This document shows, one piece after another, positions 29,202 to 40,651 of a stretch of 64,000 nt of DNA. The stretch comes from an uncultured Cellulomonas sp. (lineage in GTDB: Bacteria > Actinomycetota > Actinomycetes > Actinomycetales > Cellulomonadaceae), in the NCBI RefSeq assembly GCF_947494015.1, contig NZ_CANLTL010000004.1, forward strand, positions 240,291-304,290, given 5' to 3'. Within the stretch, counting starts at the first letter, position 1. Every line of letters begins with the position of its first letter. The translations under genes were made by a program, and so were the position numbers. A model generated the notes under the pieces. It worked only from the letters and a program-made list of their open reading frames with translations. It was not told the DNA's origin and did no database searches.

Positions 29202-31515
29202 TGCGGTACACGTCGAACACCCCGTCGATCCTGCGCACCGCGGACAGCACCGACGCGAGGTGACCGGGCTCGGCCATCTCGAACACGAACCGGGACATCG
29301 CGACCCGGTCCCGGGTGGTGGACACCGTCGCGGACAGGATGTCGACGTGGTGGTCGGACAGCACCCGGGTCACGTCGGACAGCAGGCGGCTGCGGTCCAG
29401 CGCCTCCACCTGGATCTGCACGAGGAACAGCGCCGAGCCACCCTGCGTCCAGGACACGTCCACGACCCGCTCGGGCTGCGCGAGCAGGCTCTCGACGTTG
29501 ACGCAGTCGGTCCGGTGAACGCTCACACCGGCGCCGCGCGTCACGAAGCCCATGATCTGGTCGCCGGGGACCGGCGTGCAGCACTTGGCGAGCTTGACCC
29601 AGATGTCGTCCAGTCCCTTGACCTCGACCCCGGGGTCGCCGGTGCGGACCCGGCGCGCGGTCCGCCCGGGGCGCGCCGTCTCGGCGATGTCCTCCTCCGC
29701 CCCCGGCTCGCCGCCCAGGGCGTGCACGAGGCGCTGGACCACGGTCGCGGCCGAGACCTGGCCCTCACCGATCGCCGCGTACAGCCCCGAGACGTCGGGG
29801 AACCGCATCTCGTGGGCGAGCGCGACGAGAGCCTCGTGCGAGAGCAGCCGCTGGATCGGCAGGTTCTGCTTGCGCATCGCCTTGGCGATGGCGTCCTTGC
29901 CGTGCTCGATCGCCTCCTCGCGGCGCTCCTTGGAGAACCACTGGCGGATCTTGTTGCGGGCCCGCGGGCTCTTGACGAACCCGAGCCAGTCGCGGCTCGG
30001 CCCCGCGGTCTCGGACCTGGAGGTGAAGACGTCGACGACGTCGCCGTTCTCGAGCGTGGAGTCCAGCGGGACCAGGCGGCCGTTGACGCGCGCGCCCATG
30101 GTGCGGTGCCCGACCTCGGTGTGGACCGCGTAGGCGAAGTCCACGGGGGTGGAGCCGGCCGGCAGCGCCATCACGTCGCCCTTGGGGGTGAAGACATACA
30201 CCTCCGCCCCGGCGATCTCGAACCGCAGCGACTCCAGGAACTCCGAGGGGTCGGCGGTCTCCTTCTGCCAGTCCACGAGCTGGCGCAGCCAGGCCATGTC
30301 GTTGCCGGCGGCGTCGGTGACCTGGGGGGTGTTCTTGGCCACCTCCTTGTACTTCCAGTGCGCGGCGACCCCGTACTCGGCCCGCCGGTGCATGTCGTGG
30401 GTGCGGATCTGGATCTCCACCGGCTTGCCGCCGGGCCCGATGACCGTGGTGTGCAGCGACTGGTACAGGTTGAACTTCGGCATCGCGATGTAGTCCTTGA
30501 ACCGGCCGGGGACCGGGTTCCACCGCGCGTGCAGGGCACCGAGCGCCGCATAGCAGTCGCGGACGGAGTCCACCAGGACCCGCACACCGACGAGGTCGTA
30601 GATGTCCGCGAAGTCGCGCCCGCGCACGATCATCTTCTGGTAGATCGAGTAGTAGTGCTTGGGCCGCCCGGTGACCGTGGCCTTGATCTTCGCCGAGCGC
30701 AGATCCACACCCACCTGGTCGCGCACGACGGCGAGGTACTCCTCGCGCGCGGGCGCGCGCTCCGCGACCAGCCGCACGATCTCGTCGTACACCTTGGGGT
30801 AGAGCGTCGCGAAGGACAGGTCCTCGAGCTCCCACTTGAGGGTGTTCATGCCGAGCCGGTGCGCCAGCGGGGCGTAGATCTCCAGGGTCTCGCGCGCCTT
30901 GCGCTCCGCGGACGCCGCCGGGACGAACTTCCACGTCCGCGCGTTGTGCAGCCGGTCGGCGAGCTTGATCACCAGCACCCGGATGTCGCGGGCCATCGCC
31001 ACGACCATCTTGCGGACCGTCTCGGCCTGCGCGGCGTCGCCGTACTTGACCTTGTCCAGCTTGGTCACGCCGTCGACGAGCATCGCCACCTCCGGACCGA
31101 AGCCCTTGCGGAGCTGGTCCAGGGAGTACTCGGTGTCCTCCACCGTGTCGTGCAGGAGCGCCGCGGCGAGGGTGGCGGTGGTCATGCCCAGCTCGGCGAG
31201 GATGGTGGCCACGGCGACCGGGTGCGTGATGTACGGGTCGCCGCTCTTGCGCAGCTGGCCGCGGTGCGCCCGCTCGGCGACCGCGTAGGCGCGCTCGATG
31301 ACGCCGAGGTCCGCCTTGGGGTGGTTCGTGCGGATCGCCTGCATGAGCGGCCCGAGACCCGGCGTCGCGGCGCTGTGCCGGGTGCCGAACCGCACCAGCC
31401 GCGACCGGACCCGGCTACCGCCGGCACCCTCGGCGACCGGTCCCTCGACCACCGGAGCGGGCGTGTCGGGCCCCGCGGGCGCCTCAGTGCGCGCCGTCCG
31501 CGTGTTCTCGCTCAT
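29158..31515 (-). CDS. relA: Bifunctional (p)ppGpp synthetase/hydrolase RelA/SpoT
   Basis: HD ([15 protein letters not shown]), synthetase, TGS and ACT regions. Confidence 0.96.
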   Translation of the reverse strand: MSENTRTARTEAPAGPDTPAPVVEGPVAEGAGGSRVRSRLVRFGTRHSAATPGLGPLMQAIRTNHPKADLGVIERAYAVAERAHRGQLRKSGDPYITHPVAVATILAELGMTTATLAAALLHDTVEDTEYSLDQLRKGFGPEVAMLVDGVTKLDKVKYGDAAQAETVRKMVVAMARDIRVLVIKLADRLHNARTWKFVPAASAERKARETLEIYAPLAHRLGMNTLKWELEDLSFATLYPKVYDEIVRLVAERAPAREEYLAVVRDQVGVDLRSAKIKATVTGRPKHYYSIYQKMIVRGRDFADIYDLVGVRVLVDSVRDCYAALGALHARWNPVPGRFKDYIAMPKFNLYQSLHTTVIGPGGKPVEIQIRTHDMHRRAEYGVAAHWKYKEVAKNTPQVTDAAGNDMAWLRQLVDWQKETADPSEFLESLRFEIAGAEVYVFTPKGDVMALPAGSTPVDFAYAVHTEVGHRTMGARVNGRLVPLDSTLENGDVVDVFTSRSETAGPSRDWLGFVKSPRARNKIRQWFSKERREEAIEHGKDAIAKAMRKQNLPIQRLLSHEALVALAHEMRFPDVSGLYAAIGEGQVSAATVVQRLVHALGGEPGAEEDIAETARPGRTARRVRTGDPGVEVKGLDDIWVKLAKCCTPVPGDQIMGFVTRGAGVSVHRTDCVNVESLLAQPERVVDVSWTQGGSALFLVQIQVEALDRSRLLSDVTRVLSDHHVDILSATVSTTRDRVAMSRFVFEMAEPGHLASVLSAVRRIDGVFDVYRITGSKASGVPAPQS

Positions 31516-31723
31516 CAGACCCCCTTCGCCACCGGAGTGCGACCGTGCCCGAGCACCGTGCAACCCGACGATCCTACGTCCGCGGGCCCGCCCTGCCGTC
31601 CGCGTCGTCCATCGACGCGGGGGCCGCGACCTCACCCCGCGCGGGCCCCGCATCGGCGGGACCGTGGCGGCCGACCGCACCGTGGCGGCCGCACCGGGTC
31701 CGCCGACGCCGGACCGGGTGCGG

Positions 31724-32272
31724 TCAGCCGACCGACAGCAGAGCAGCGACGTCCCGCCCGGCCAGCCGACCTCGGCCGCCCAGGGCGCGCAGCTCGAGCA
31801 GGAAGGCCAGCCCGACGACGACGCCGCCGGCGCGCTCGACGAGGTCGGCGGTCGCCGCGGCGGTCCCCCCGGTCGCCAGCACGTCGTCGAGCACCAGCAC
31901 GCGGGCGCCGGCCGGGATCGTGTGCGGGTGCAGCTCGATCTCGGCCGCCGCATACTCCAGCGCGTACGACGCCGCCAGCGACGGGCCCGGCAGCTTGCCG
32001 GCCTTGCGGACCGGGACGAACCCGGCGCCCAGGGCGACCGCGACGGGGGCGCCGAGGATGAACCCGCGGGCCTCCATCCCGGCCACCAGGTCGACCCCGC
32101 CCAGGCCGGTCCCGTGCCGCGCGAGGTGGTCGACCACCTCGCGCAGCACGGCGCCGTCGGCCAGCAGCGGGGTGATGTCCTTGAACGTCACCCCGGCCGT
32201 GGGCCAGTCCGGCACGTCCCGGACCAGCGCACCGACCCGCTCACCGAGGTCGGCGGCGTCGTGCGCCGTCAC
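31724..32272 (-). CDS. apt: Adenine phosphoribosyltransferase
   Basis: [35 protein letters not shown]. Confidence 0.95.
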   Translation of the reverse strand: MTAHDAADLGERVGALVRDVPDWPTAGVTFKDITPLLADGAVLREVVDHLARHGTGLGGVDLVAGMEARGFILGAPVAVALGAGFVPVRKAGKLPGPSLAASYALEYAAAEIELHPHTIPAGARVLVLDDVLATGGTAAATADLVERAGGVVVGLAFLLELRALGGRGRLAGRDVAALLSVG

Positions 32273-33378
32273 CGCTTGGGGCCGCGGCGGCGACGCGGCT
32301 GGGCGGCGGTGCCCAGGTGCTGACCCGGCACGACGTGCGCCGACGGCGCCGCGGCGGCACCCGCCAGCGCGGGGGCGCCGTCCCCGGTGGTCGCGCCCTG
32401 CGGCGCGCGCGCATCCAGCACGTCGGCGGTGTGCTGGGCGATGCGTGGCTCGCGTGAGCGCAGCGTGACCTCGAGCGGGGTGGCGAGGAACACCGAGGAG
32501 AAGGTCCCGACGACCATGCCCACGAACAGGGCGAGCGCGATGTCGCGCAGCGTCCCCGCGCCGAGCAGGAACGCCCCGACGAACAGGATGGCGGCCACCG
32601 GCAGGACCGCGACGACCGAGGTGTTGATCGACCGCACCAGGGTCTGGTTGACCGCGAGGTTGGCCTGCTCGGCGTACGTCGACCGGTGCTGCTGGAAGAC
32701 GCCGGCGGTGTTCTCCCGGACCTTGTCGAACACGACGACCGTGTCGTACAGCGAGTAGCCGAGGATCGTCAGGAAGCCGATCACCGTGGCGGGGGTGACC
32801 TCCCAGCCGACCAGCGCGTAGATGCCGACCGTGATGACCAGGTCGTGACCGAGCGCGAGCAGCGCGGCGGCTGCCATCCGCCACGCGCGGAAGTACACGG
32901 TCATCACCACGGCGACCAGCGCGAGGAAGACCACCAGCCCCGTGATGGCCTTGCTCGAGACGTCCTGGCCCCACGACGGCCCGATGAAGGCGCTGGTGAC
33001 GTCGTCCTCGCTCACCCCGTAGGCGTCGGCGAGGGCGCCGCGGACCTGGACCACCTCCTCGGCGGTCAGCTCGGCGGTCTGGACGCGGATCGCGGACCCG
33101 CCGACCGTGGTGACGCGCGGCACCTCCTCGGCGGAGACCTCCGCGACGGCGTCGACGGCGGGCTGCTGATCCGTGGTCTGGACGCCCGAGACGGTGAACT
33201 GCGACCCGCCGCGGAACTCGATGCCCGGGTTGAGCCCCCGCACGCCGAGCAGCAGCGCGGACAGCGCGACGATCACCAGCGCGATCGTGTACCAGGTGCG
33301 GCGCTTGCCCACGATGTCGTACGACCTGCGCCCCGTGTAGAGGTCGTTGCCCCACTGGGCGAATCCGGCGGCGGCCAT
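32269..33378 (-). CDS. secF: Protein translocase subunit SecF
   Basis: GIEFRGGSQFTV, LGYSLYDTVVVFDKVREN. Confidence 0.96.
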   Translation of the reverse strand: MAAAGFAQWGNDLYTGRRSYDIVGKRRTWYTIALVIVALSALLLGVRGLNPGIEFRGGSQFTVSGVQTTDQQPAVDAVAEVSAEEVPRVTTVGGSAIRVQTAELTAEEVVQVRGALADAYGVSEDDVTSAFIGPSWGQDVSSKAITGLVVFLALVAVVMTVYFRAWRMAAAALLALGHDLVITVGIYALVGWEVTPATVIGFLTILGYSLYDTVVVFDKVRENTAGVFQQHRSTYAEQANLAVNQTLVRSINTSVVAVLPVAAILFVGAFLLGAGTLRDIALALFVGMVVGTFSSVFLATPLEVTLRSREPRIAQHTADVLDARAPQGATTGDGAPALAGAAAAPSAHVVPGQHLGTAAQPRRRRGPKR

Positions 33379-35471
33379 CAGGACTCGCTCCCCTCGGTGG
33401 TGGTGTCGGGTGCGGCAGGGTCGGCGGCCCGCTCGCGCTCACGCTGGGCCGCCCGCTCGGCGGCGCGGCGCTCGGCGATGGTCTGCCGTCCGTCCGACGG
33501 CGCACCGGCGACCGGGCCGGTGCGGGGGCCGAGGCCCGCGCCGTCGGCGGAGAGCCGGTGGCTGCCGGAGGCGACGGCGACCGGGTGGGCGTCCGGGCCC
33601 GACGACGTGTCACCGAGCAGCGGGTCCCCTCCCGCCGCGCGAGCGCCCCCCGCGCCGGAGGTGGTCGCCGGCGTCGCGTGGGCGACGCGGCCCCGACCGG
33701 CGTACACCGGCCCCCGCGCCGCGAGGCGCCGCGGGTCCAGGCCGGACAGCCGGTGGCCGCTGCTGAAGAAGCGCGACCGGGCGGCCAGCTGCATGACGGG
33801 GTGGGTGAACAGCATCACCACGACGAGGTCGATCACGGTCGTCAGACCGAGGGTGAACGCGAACCCGCGCACCCCGCCGACGGCGAGGAAGTACAGGACG
33901 ACCGCGGCGAGGAACGACACGGCGTCCGACGCGAGGATGGTGCGGCGGGCACGCTGCCAGCCGCGGTCCACGGCACCGACCAGGGTCCGGCCCTCGCGCA
34001 GCTCGTCGCGGATGCGCTCGAAGTAGACGATGAAGGAGTCCGCGGTGATGCCGATCGCGACGATGAGGCCGGCGACGCCCGGCAGGCTCAGCCGGTAGCC
34101 CTGCAGCCACGACAGCACCGTGATCACCCCGTAGGTGAGCAGCGCCGCGACCAGCAGCGACGCGATCGTCACCAGGCCGAGCGCGCGGTACTGGACCAGC
34201 GAGTACAGCGCGACCAGGGCCAGGCCGATGGCACCGGCGATCAGGCCGTTGCGGAGCTGCTCCGAGCCCAGCGTCGCGGAGATCTGCTCCTCGCTCTGCA
34301 CCTCGAACGTGAGCGGCAGCGCACCGAAGTTGAGCTGGTTGGCCAGCGTCGCGGCGGTCTCGCGGGTGAAGGAGCCGGAGATCTCGGCGTTGCCGTCGGA
34401 GATGATGACGCCCGGGCTGAGGCTCGGAGCGGAGATGACGAGGCCGTCGAGGACCATCGCGAACTGGTTCTGCGGGGCGGGCAGGCCCTGCAGGCGGGTC
34501 GTCACGTCGCGGAACAGCCGCGTGCCCTCGCCGTCGAAGTCCAGGTTCACGACCCACTGGCCCGTGGTGGCGCCGGTCTGCGTGGACTGCAGGCCGGAGG
34601 TCGCGCTGGCGAGCTGGTCCCCGCGCACCTCGACCGGACCCAGCAGGTACTTGGCGGTGCCGTCGACGTCGCAGGTGACCAGCGCGGCGTCCTCGGGACC
34701 GGTCGTCCCACCGGTCAGGTTCGCCGGGTCGGTGCAGTCGAGGCTCTCGAGCTGCTGCTGGACCTCGGGCGTGAGGTAGAACGCGATGTCGCTGGCCGAC
34801 TCCGGGCCGGCAGCGGCCGGGTCCTCGGGGGCCGGCTCGACGGCCGGGTCCCCGGGGGCCGGCGCCTCGGTGGCGGGCTCGTCGGTGGTCGGCTCGAACG
34901 CGGCGGAATTCTCGATCACGGCGTCGCCGGTCGGGCTCTCCTGCGGCGTGGGGTCCTCGGCCGGCGCCTCGACGGCGGGGTCCTCGGCCGGCGCCTCGAC
35001 GGCGGGGTCCTCGGCCGGCGCCTCGACGGCGGGGTCCTCGGCGGCCGGCACCTCGGCAGCGGGGTCGATCGGGGTCGGGGCGGTGATCGCCAGCACCGGA
35101 CGGAACCGCATCTGCGCGGACGTGCGGACCAGGTCGAGGGTCTCCTCCGACGGGGTGCCGGGCAGCCCGACGACGATGTTCGTCCCGCCCTGGCTGGTGA
35201 TCTCCGCCTCGGCGACGCCGGACGAGTCGACGCGCTGGCGGATGATGGCGATCGCCTGGTCGATCGTCTCGTCGGTGACCTCCTCACCGTCCTCGGTCAC
35301 CGGGGTGAGGATGAGCTGGGTGCCGCCCTCGAGGTCCAGGGCGAGCTCGGGTGCCCAGCTCGCGTCCGACCACCGGGTCCCCGCCGCGATCGCGCCGATC
35401 AGCGCGGCGACGATCACAGCGAGCGTGACCAGGGTCCGGACGGGCCGCGAGCGGCGTGATGTCGATGCCAA
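33378..35471 (-). CDS. secD: Protein translocase subunit SecD with low-complexity insertion
   Basis: LALDLEGGTQLILTP, TADSFIVYFERIRDELREG; Glu/Ala/Pro-rich insert. Confidence 0.96.
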   Translation of the reverse strand: MASTSRRSRPVRTLVTLAVIVAALIGAIAAGTRWSDASWAPELALDLEGGTQLILTPVTEDGEEVTDETIDQAIAIIRQRVDSSGVAEAEITSQGGTNIVVGLPGTPSEETLDLVRTSAQMRFRPVLAITAPTPIDPAAEVPAAEDPAVEAPAEDPAVEAPAEDPAVEAPAEDPTPQESPTGDAVIENSAAFEPTTDEPATEAPAPGDPAVEPAPEDPAAAGPESASDIAFYLTPEVQQQLESLDCTDPANLTGGTTGPEDAALVTCDVDGTAKYLLGPVEVRGDQLASATSGLQSTQTGATTGQWVVNLDFDGEGTRLFRDVTTRLQGLPAPQNQFAMVLDGLVISAPSLSPGVIISDGNAEISGSFTRETAATLANQLNFGALPLTFEVQSEEQISATLGSEQLRNGLIAGAIGLALVALYSLVQYRALGLVTIASLLVAALLTYGVITVLSWLQGYRLSLPGVAGLIVAIGITADSFIVYFERIRDELREGRTLVGAVDRGWQRARRTILASDAVSFLAAVVLYFLAVGGVRGFAFTLGLTTVIDLVVVMLFTHPVMQLAARSRFFSSGHRLSGLDPRRLAARGPVYAGRGRVAHATPATTSGAGGARAAGGDPLLGDTSSGPDAHPVAVASGSHRLSADGAGLGPRTGPVAGAPSDGRQTIAERRAAERAAQRERERAADPAAPDTTTEGSES
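34954..35034 (-). repeat. 3x27-bp tandem repeat (EDPAVEAPA) in secD
   Basis: TCCTCGGCCGGCGCCTCGACGGCGGGG repeated head to tail three times. Confidence 0.95.
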
Positions 35472-35569
35472 CGTGACGTCTCTTCTCGTGCGCGCACCGC
35501 CCGCAGGCGCAGGCGGTGCAGTGGCGTGTCAGGGCCGGCGCGCCCGTCTGCCCGGGGCGCGCCGACGGG

Positions 35570-36091
35570 TCAGCGGGGGGAGGTGCCGTCGTCGCGGCGG
35601 CCGTCGTCGAGGGTCGACAGGTCGTCCGGGACGTCGATCCGGGCGGAGTGCGACCCCGCGCCGCGGTCCGGGCGCACGTCGCCGGTCACCGGCACGTCGC
35701 GCTCGTCGTCGAGCGTCGCGGCGTCCCCGTCGTCGTACGTCCCGTCCGCGGCGAGCTCGTCCTCGTACGTCCCGTCGTCGTACGCCTCGTCGTCCGTCTC
35801 GTCGTACTCCTCCTCGTCGTCGGCGACCACGTCCTCGGCCGGCGGGACGAGCTTGGCGATGGCGGCGCGGATCCAGCGGGTCTCGTTGCCGGGGGTCGAC
35901 TCGAGCGTGATCGTGTCCCCGTCGACCTCGACGATGGTGCCGTACAGCCCCGACCCGGTCATGACGTCCTGGCCGACCTCCAGGTTGGCGCGGAAGTCGG
36001 CCGCCTCCCGCTGCTGCTTGCGCGTCCGGCTCGTCATGAGCCACATGGCGCCGAAGGCGAGGAGAAGGATGATCAGGAAGGAGGGGTCCAT
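35570..36091 (-). CDS. yajC: Preprotein translocase subunit YajC with acidic C-terminal tail
   Basis: MDPSFLIILLLAFGAMWLMTSRTRKQQREAADFRANLEVGQDVMTGSGLYGTIVEVDGD; DE/Y-rich tail. Confidence 0.93.
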   Translation of the reverse strand: MDPSFLIILLLAFGAMWLMTSRTRKQQREAADFRANLEVGQDVMTGSGLYGTIVEVDGDTITLESTPGNETRWIRAAIAKLVPPAEDVVADDEEEYDETDDEAYDDGTYEDELAADGTYDDGDAATLDDERDVPVTGDVRPDRGAGSHSARIDVPDDLSTLDDGRRDDGTSPR

Positions 36092-36202
36092 GGGGGATGA
36101 CACGTCTCTCGGGTCGTCGGATGTCCGCAGCAGTCTAGGCGCCGCCACGCCGCCCTCCCAACGACCCGGTCACGGCGGGGACGGCGGGTGCGTCGACGGG
36201 CC

Positions 36203-37246
36203 TCAGGCGAACAGCGTGTCGCTGCCGCCGAGGGGCGGCGTCAGGCCGAGGTGCGTCCACGCGCCCGGCATCGCGACCCGCCCTCGGGGGGTGCGTCCGA
36301 CCAGTCCCTCGCGGACGAGGAACGGTTCGGCGACCGTCTCGACCGTCTCCGGCTCCTCCCCCACGGCGACCGCGAGCGTGGTCAGGCCCACCGGTCCGCC
36401 CCCGAAGCGGGTGCACAGCGCCGTGAGCACGGCACGGTCGAGCCGGTCGAGGCCGAGCGCGTCGACCTCGTAGACGTCCAGCGCGGCGCGCGCGGCGCCC
36501 AGGTCCAGGGTCCCGTCGCCGCGTACCTGGGCCCAGTCGCGAACCCGGCGCAGCAGCCGGTTGGCGATGCGCGGGGTGCCGCGCGACCGGGAGGCGACCT
36601 CGGTCGCCGCGTCCGGGTGCAGGTCGACGCCGAGCAGGTGCGCCGAGCGGACGAGCACCCGCTCCAGCTCGTCCGCGGAGTAGAAGTCCAGGTGCCCGGT
36701 GAAGCCGAACCGGTCCCGCAGCGGTGCCGGCAGCAGCCCCGCGCGCGTGGTCGCCCCCACCACGGTGAACGGTGGGAGCGCGAGCGGGATCGCGCTCGCG
36801 CCCGCCCCCTTGCCGACGACGACGTCCACCCGGAAGTCCTCCATGGCCACGTACAGCAGCTCCTCGGCCGGCCGGGCGAGCCGGTGGATCTCGTCGAGGA
36901 ACAGCACCTCGCCCTCCTCGAGCGAGGACAGCACGGCCGCGAGGTCGCCGGCGTGCTGGATGGCGGGGCCGGAGGTGAGCCGCAGCGGGGCGCCGAGCTC
37001 GGCGGCGATGATCATGGCCAGCGTCGTCTTGCCCAGCCCGGGCGGGCCGGACAGCAGCACGTGGTCCGGCGCCCGGCCGCGGCCGAGCGCCGCCTGCAGC
37101 ACGAGCGAGAGCTGGTCGCGCACGACCCGCTGCCCGACGAACTCCTCCAGCCGGCGCGGCCGCAGCGCCGCCTCGGCCGCGCGCTCGACGTCGTCGGCCC
37201 CGGGCTCGACGAGGCGCTCGGTGGTGAGCCCGGCGTCCTCAGCCAC
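36203..37246 (-). CDS. ruvB: Holliday junction helicase RuvB
   Basis: [28 protein letters not shown]. Confidence 0.97.
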   Translation of the reverse strand: MAEDAGLTTERLVEPGADDVERAAEAALRPRRLEEFVGQRVVRDQLSLVLQAALGRGRAPDHVLLSGPPGLGKTTLAMIIAAELGAPLRLTSGPAIQHAGDLAAVLSSLEEGEVLFLDEIHRLARPAEELLYVAMEDFRVDVVVGKGAGASAIPLALPPFTVVGATTRAGLLPAPLRDRFGFTGHLDFYSADELERVLVRSAHLLGVDLHPDAATEVASRSRGTPRIANRLLRRVRDWAQVRGDGTLDLGAARAALDVYEVDALGLDRLDRAVLTALCTRFGGGPVGLTTLAVAVGEEPETVETVAEPFLVREGLVGRTPRGRVAMPGAWTHLGLTPPLGGSDTLFA

Positions 37247-37856
37247 GGCCGGACCCCAGCGCGCGCAGCGCGGACCGCAGGATGCCGGCGACGTCGGCGT
37301 CGCTCACGGGCGGGGCGGCGTCGTCCACCACCCCGCCGACGGCGTCCTCGGCCGCCTTGGCGTTCCACCCCAGGCCGACGAGCGCCTCGACGACCTCGGT
37401 GCGTCGGTCGGCCGCCACGGGGACCGGCGCGGGCGTGCTGCCCGTGGTGCCCAGCGGCGCGCCGAGCTTGCCCGCGAGCTCCAGGACGATCCGCTGGGCG
37501 CCCTTGTGCCCGATGCCGGGGACCCGCTTGAGCGTGGTGAGGTCCTCGGTGGAGACGGCGCGGCGCAGCGTGTCGGGGCTGTGCACGGCGAGCATGGCCA
37601 GCGCGAGGCGGGGGCCGACGCCGGAGACGGTCTGCAGGGTCTCGAACACGGCCCGCTCGTCCGGGTCGGCGAACCCGAACAGGGTCAGGGACTCCTCACG
37701 CACCACGAGGCTGGTCGACAGGGTGGCCGCTTCCCCCACCGTCAGGCTGCCCAGGGTGGACGGGGTGGCATGCACGAGCAGCCCGACCCCGCCGACCTCG
37801 ACGACGGCCCCGTCCAGCCGGACCTGCTGCACCGTCCCGCGAACCGACGCGATCAC
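37239..37856 (-). CDS. ruvA: Holliday junction helicase subunit RuvA
   Basis: [28 protein letters not shown]; HhH motifs [29 protein letters not shown]. Confidence 0.96.
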   Translation of the reverse strand: MIASVRGTVQQVRLDGAVVEVGGVGLLVHATPSTLGSLTVGEAATLSTSLVVREESLTLFGFADPDERAVFETLQTVSGVGPRLALAMLAVHSPDTLRRAVSTEDLTTLKRVPGIGHKGAQRIVLELAGKLGAPLGTTGSTPAPVPVAADRRTEVVEALVGLGWNAKAAEDAVGGVVDDAAPPVSDADVAGILRSALRALGSGRG

Positions 37857-37897
37857 CGCTCACACCCACCCTTACGCCTGCACCCGGGCAGCACCGG

Positions 37898-37913
37898 GCG
37901 AACACCTGTACGA
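37898..37913 (-). promoter_or_regulatory. Candidate degenerate SOS box upstream of ruvAB
   Basis: Reverse strand TCGtAC-AGGT-GTTCGc, 2 mismatches of 12 to TCGAAC-N4-GTTCGA, in the ruvC-ruvA gap. Confidence 0.5.
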
Positions 37914-37938
37914 ACGCGCGTCACCGTAACAACTGCGC

Positions 37939-38511
37939 TCACCCGCGGGTGGGCCGACGCGCCGCGTGCTCCGCGGCCGCCCAGGCGCGCTGCGCCGGGG
38001 TCATGGCCTGCAGCGGACGCTGCGGCGCCGACAGCGCCCCCGCCGGCCGCCACAGGTGGCAGATCGCCAGAGCCAGCGCGTCCGCGGCGTCGGCCGGCGT
38101 GGGCAGCTCGGCCAGCCCGAGGATCTGGGCGACCATCCGCTGGACCTGGACCTTCTGCGCCCGGCCGGATCCGGTGACGGCGGCCTTGATCTCGCTCGGC
38201 GTGTGCAGCGCCACCGGGATCTTGCGCCGAGCGGCCGCGAGCATGGCGATCCCGGCGACCTGCGCGGTCCCGATGACGGTGCTGACGTCGTCGGCGGCGA
38301 AGTACCGCTCGACCGCGACGACGTCCGGGGCGTGCCGGTCGATCCAGCCCTCGACCTGCTCGGAGATGGCCAGCAGCCGCTGGTCGATGTCCTCGGTCGA
38401 CGACGACCGGGCCACCCCGACCGCGACCAGCGCGGCCCGGCGCGCGGGCAGGGCGTCGACGACCCCGAGCCCGCACCGCGTCAGGCCGGGGTCCACTCCG
38501 AGAACACGCAC
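37939..38511 (-). CDS. ruvC: Crossover junction endodeoxyribonuclease RuvC
   Basis: [19 protein letters not shown]. Confidence 0.97.
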   Translation of the reverse strand: MRVLGVDPGLTRCGLGVVDALPARRAALVAVGVARSSSTEDIDQRLLAISEQVEGWIDRHAPDVVAVERYFAADDVSTVIGTAQVAGIAMLAAARRKIPVALHTPSEIKAAVTGSGRAQKVQVQRMVAQILGLAELPTPADAADALALAICHLWRPAGALSAPQRPLQAMTPAQRAWAAAEHAARRPTRG

Positions 38512-38575
38512 GGCCCCACTCTCCCAGCCGGGAGCGGTGGAGCCGTGCAGGGACGCGGGCGCGCCGGGGTGCGGC

Positions 38576-39334
38576 TCAGTCGTCCTCGAGCTCGGCCATG
38601 ACCTCGTCGGAGGCGTCGAAGTTCGCGTAGACCTCCTGGACGTCGTCCAGGTCCTCGAGCGCGTCGATCAACCGCAGGATCTTGCGGGCGCCCTCGACGT
38701 CCACCTCGATCTGGGTGGCCGGGTGGAAGACGACGTCGGCCGAGTCGTACTCGATGCCGGCGTCCTGCAGCGCGGTGCGGACCGCGACGACGTCGGTCGC
38801 CTCGGACAAGATCTCGAACGTGTCGCCGTAGTCGTTGACCTCCTCGGCGCCCGCGTCCAGGACGGCCTCCATGACGGAGTCCTCGGTGACGCCGTCGGCC
38901 TTGGGGACCACCACGATCCCCTTGCGGGAGAAGAGATAGGACACCGAGCCGGGGTCGGCCATCTGCCCGCCGTTGCGGGTGAACGCCACCCGCACGTCCG
39001 AGGCGGCGCGGTTGCGGTTGTCGGTCAGGCACTCGACGAGCACCGCGACCCCGCCCGAGCCGTATCCCTCGTACATGATCGTGGAGTACTCGGCGCCGCC
39101 GGCCTCCTGGCCGGACCCCCGCTTGAGGGCTCGGTCGATGTTGTCGTTGGGGACCGACGACTTCTTCGCCTTCTGGACCGCGTCGAACAGGGTCGGGTTC
39201 CCGGCCAGGTCCGCCCCGCCGGTCCGGGCCGCGACCTCGATGTTCTTGATGAGCTTGGCGAACAGCTTGCTCCGCTTGGCGTCGACCACGGCCTTCTTGT
39301 GCTTCGTGGTGGCCCACTTGGAGTGACCCGACAT
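38576..39334 (-). CDS. yebC: YebC/PmpR family protein
   Basis: [37 protein letters not shown]. Confidence 0.96.
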   Translation of the reverse strand: MSGHSKWATTKHKKAVVDAKRSKLFAKLIKNIEVAARTGGADLAGNPTLFDAVQKAKKSSVPNDNIDRALKRGSGQEAGGAEYSTIMYEGYGSGGVAVLVECLTDNRNRAASDVRVAFTRNGGQMADPGSVSYLFSRKGIVVVPKADGVTEDSVMEAVLDAGAEEVNDYGDTFEILSEATDVVAVRTALQDAGIEYDSADVVFHPATQIEVDVEGARKILRLIDALEDLDDVQEVYANFDASDEVMAELEDD

Positions 39335-39371
39335 CCCTACTCCTCCGTCTGCGCCCGTCGCCGCACCAGCG

Positions 39372-40004
39372 TCAGCCCTCGCCGTGGTGGCCGGGCCGCG
39401 CGTCCAGGGCATCACGGACGATCTGCACGAACAGGCGGTGCACGCGCATGTCGCCGGTGACCTCCGGGTGGAAGGAGGTCGCCAGCAGTCCACCCTGGCG
39501 CACCGCGACGATCCTACCGGCGGCCGGACCCTCGTCGACCGCGGCCAGCACCTCGGTGCCGGGGCCGACGTCCTCGACCCATGGCGCCCGGATGAAGACG
39601 GCGTGGACCGGGTCGCCGTCCACCCCGGCGAACGCCAGGTCGGTCTCGAACGAGTCGACCTGCCGGCCGAAGGCGTTGCGGCGCACCGTGACGTCCAGGC
39701 CGCCGAGCGTCGCCTGCCCGGGGGCGGCGCCCTCGACCCGGTCGGCGAGCAGGATCATCCCCGCGCACGACCCGTAGGCCGGCAGCCCGGCCCGCAGGCG
39801 CTCGCGCACCGGTTCGAACAGGTCGAACGCGCGCAGCAGCTTCTCGATGGTGGTCGACTCCCCACCGGGGATGACGAGGCCGTCGACGTCGGCGAGCTCG
39901 CTCTCGCGGCGCACCGGCACCGCGGTCGCCCCGGACTCCTCCAGCGCGCGCAGGTGCTCGCGGACGTCGCCCTGCAGGGCCAGCACACCGATCCTGGGCT
40001 TCAC
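39372..40004 (-). CDS. pdxT: Pyridoxal 5'-phosphate synthase glutaminase subunit
   Basis: [35 protein letters not shown]. Confidence 0.96.
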   Translation of the reverse strand: MKPRIGVLALQGDVREHLRALEESGATAVPVRRESELADVDGLVIPGGESTTIEKLLRAFDLFEPVRERLRAGLPAYGSCAGMILLADRVEGAAPGQATLGGLDVTVRRNAFGRQVDSFETDLAFAGVDGDPVHAVFIRAPWVEDVGPGTEVLAAVDEGPAAGRIVAVRQGGLLATSFHPEVTGDMRVHRLFVQIVRDALDARPGHHGEG

Positions 40005-40072
40005 GGCTGGAGACTCTACGACCGTGGACGTGGCCGCGCGTGCCCCGGGGCGCGCTGCGGCCGTGGCGGTCG

Positions 40073-40651
40073 TCACGCCGTGAGCGTCCGGGTCACGCCG
40101 TCCCAGCCGACGAGCAGCCCCCGCACGTGGTCGGCCAGGCCGACCGGGAAGACCTGCTCGTCGGTCGCCGCGAGGTCGTCCAGGTCCCACCAGCGCAGCT
40201 CGTCGATGGTGTCGACCTCGATCTGGGTCCACCCCTCACGCGTGAACGACGACGGGCCCGTGTACCGGGCGAGGTAGAACAGCTCGTCCTGCCGGCACGT
40301 CTCGCGGAAGAAGTCGAACTCCGCGGAGCGGGCGAACACCGGCCCGGCGAGGTCGTCGGCCGTGACGATCAGACCGGTCTCCTCCCGCAGCTCGCGGACC
40401 GCTGCCTGCAGAGCGGTCTCGCCCTCGTCGATGCCGCCACCGATGGTGAACCACCAGCTCCGCTCGCGCTGGTCGGCGTCGCACCCGTGCAGCAGCAGGA
40501 CCCGGTCGTCGGCGTCGAGCAGGACGACCCGGGCGGCCCGCCGGAACCGGACGCCGTCCGGCCCGAGCTGCCACTCCGGACCGAGCCGGTCGACGGCCGC
40601 GCTCGCGGCACCGCCGTCGTCGGCGCCGGGGCCCGTGGCCGCGGAGGTCAC
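40073..40651 (-). CDS. NUDIX hydrolase
   Basis: [24 protein letters not shown] Nudix box. Confidence 0.92.
   Translation of the reverse strand: MTSAATGPGADDGGAASAAVDRLGPEWQLGPDGVRFRRAARVVLLDADDRVLLLHGCDADQRERSWWFTIGGGIDEGETALQAAVRELREETGLIVTADDLAGPVFARSAEFDFFRETCRQDELFYLARYTGPSSFTREGWTQIEVDTIDELRWWDLDDLAATDEQVFPVGLADHVRGLLVGWDGVTRTLTA

Noticed and set aside
29062-32061. 999-aa + strand ORF antisense to relA/apt
   Set aside because: Shadow ORF over conserved RelA.
34954-35034. Regular repeat considered as CRISPR
   Set aside because: Units are contiguous 27-bp in-frame repeats without spacers, inside secD.
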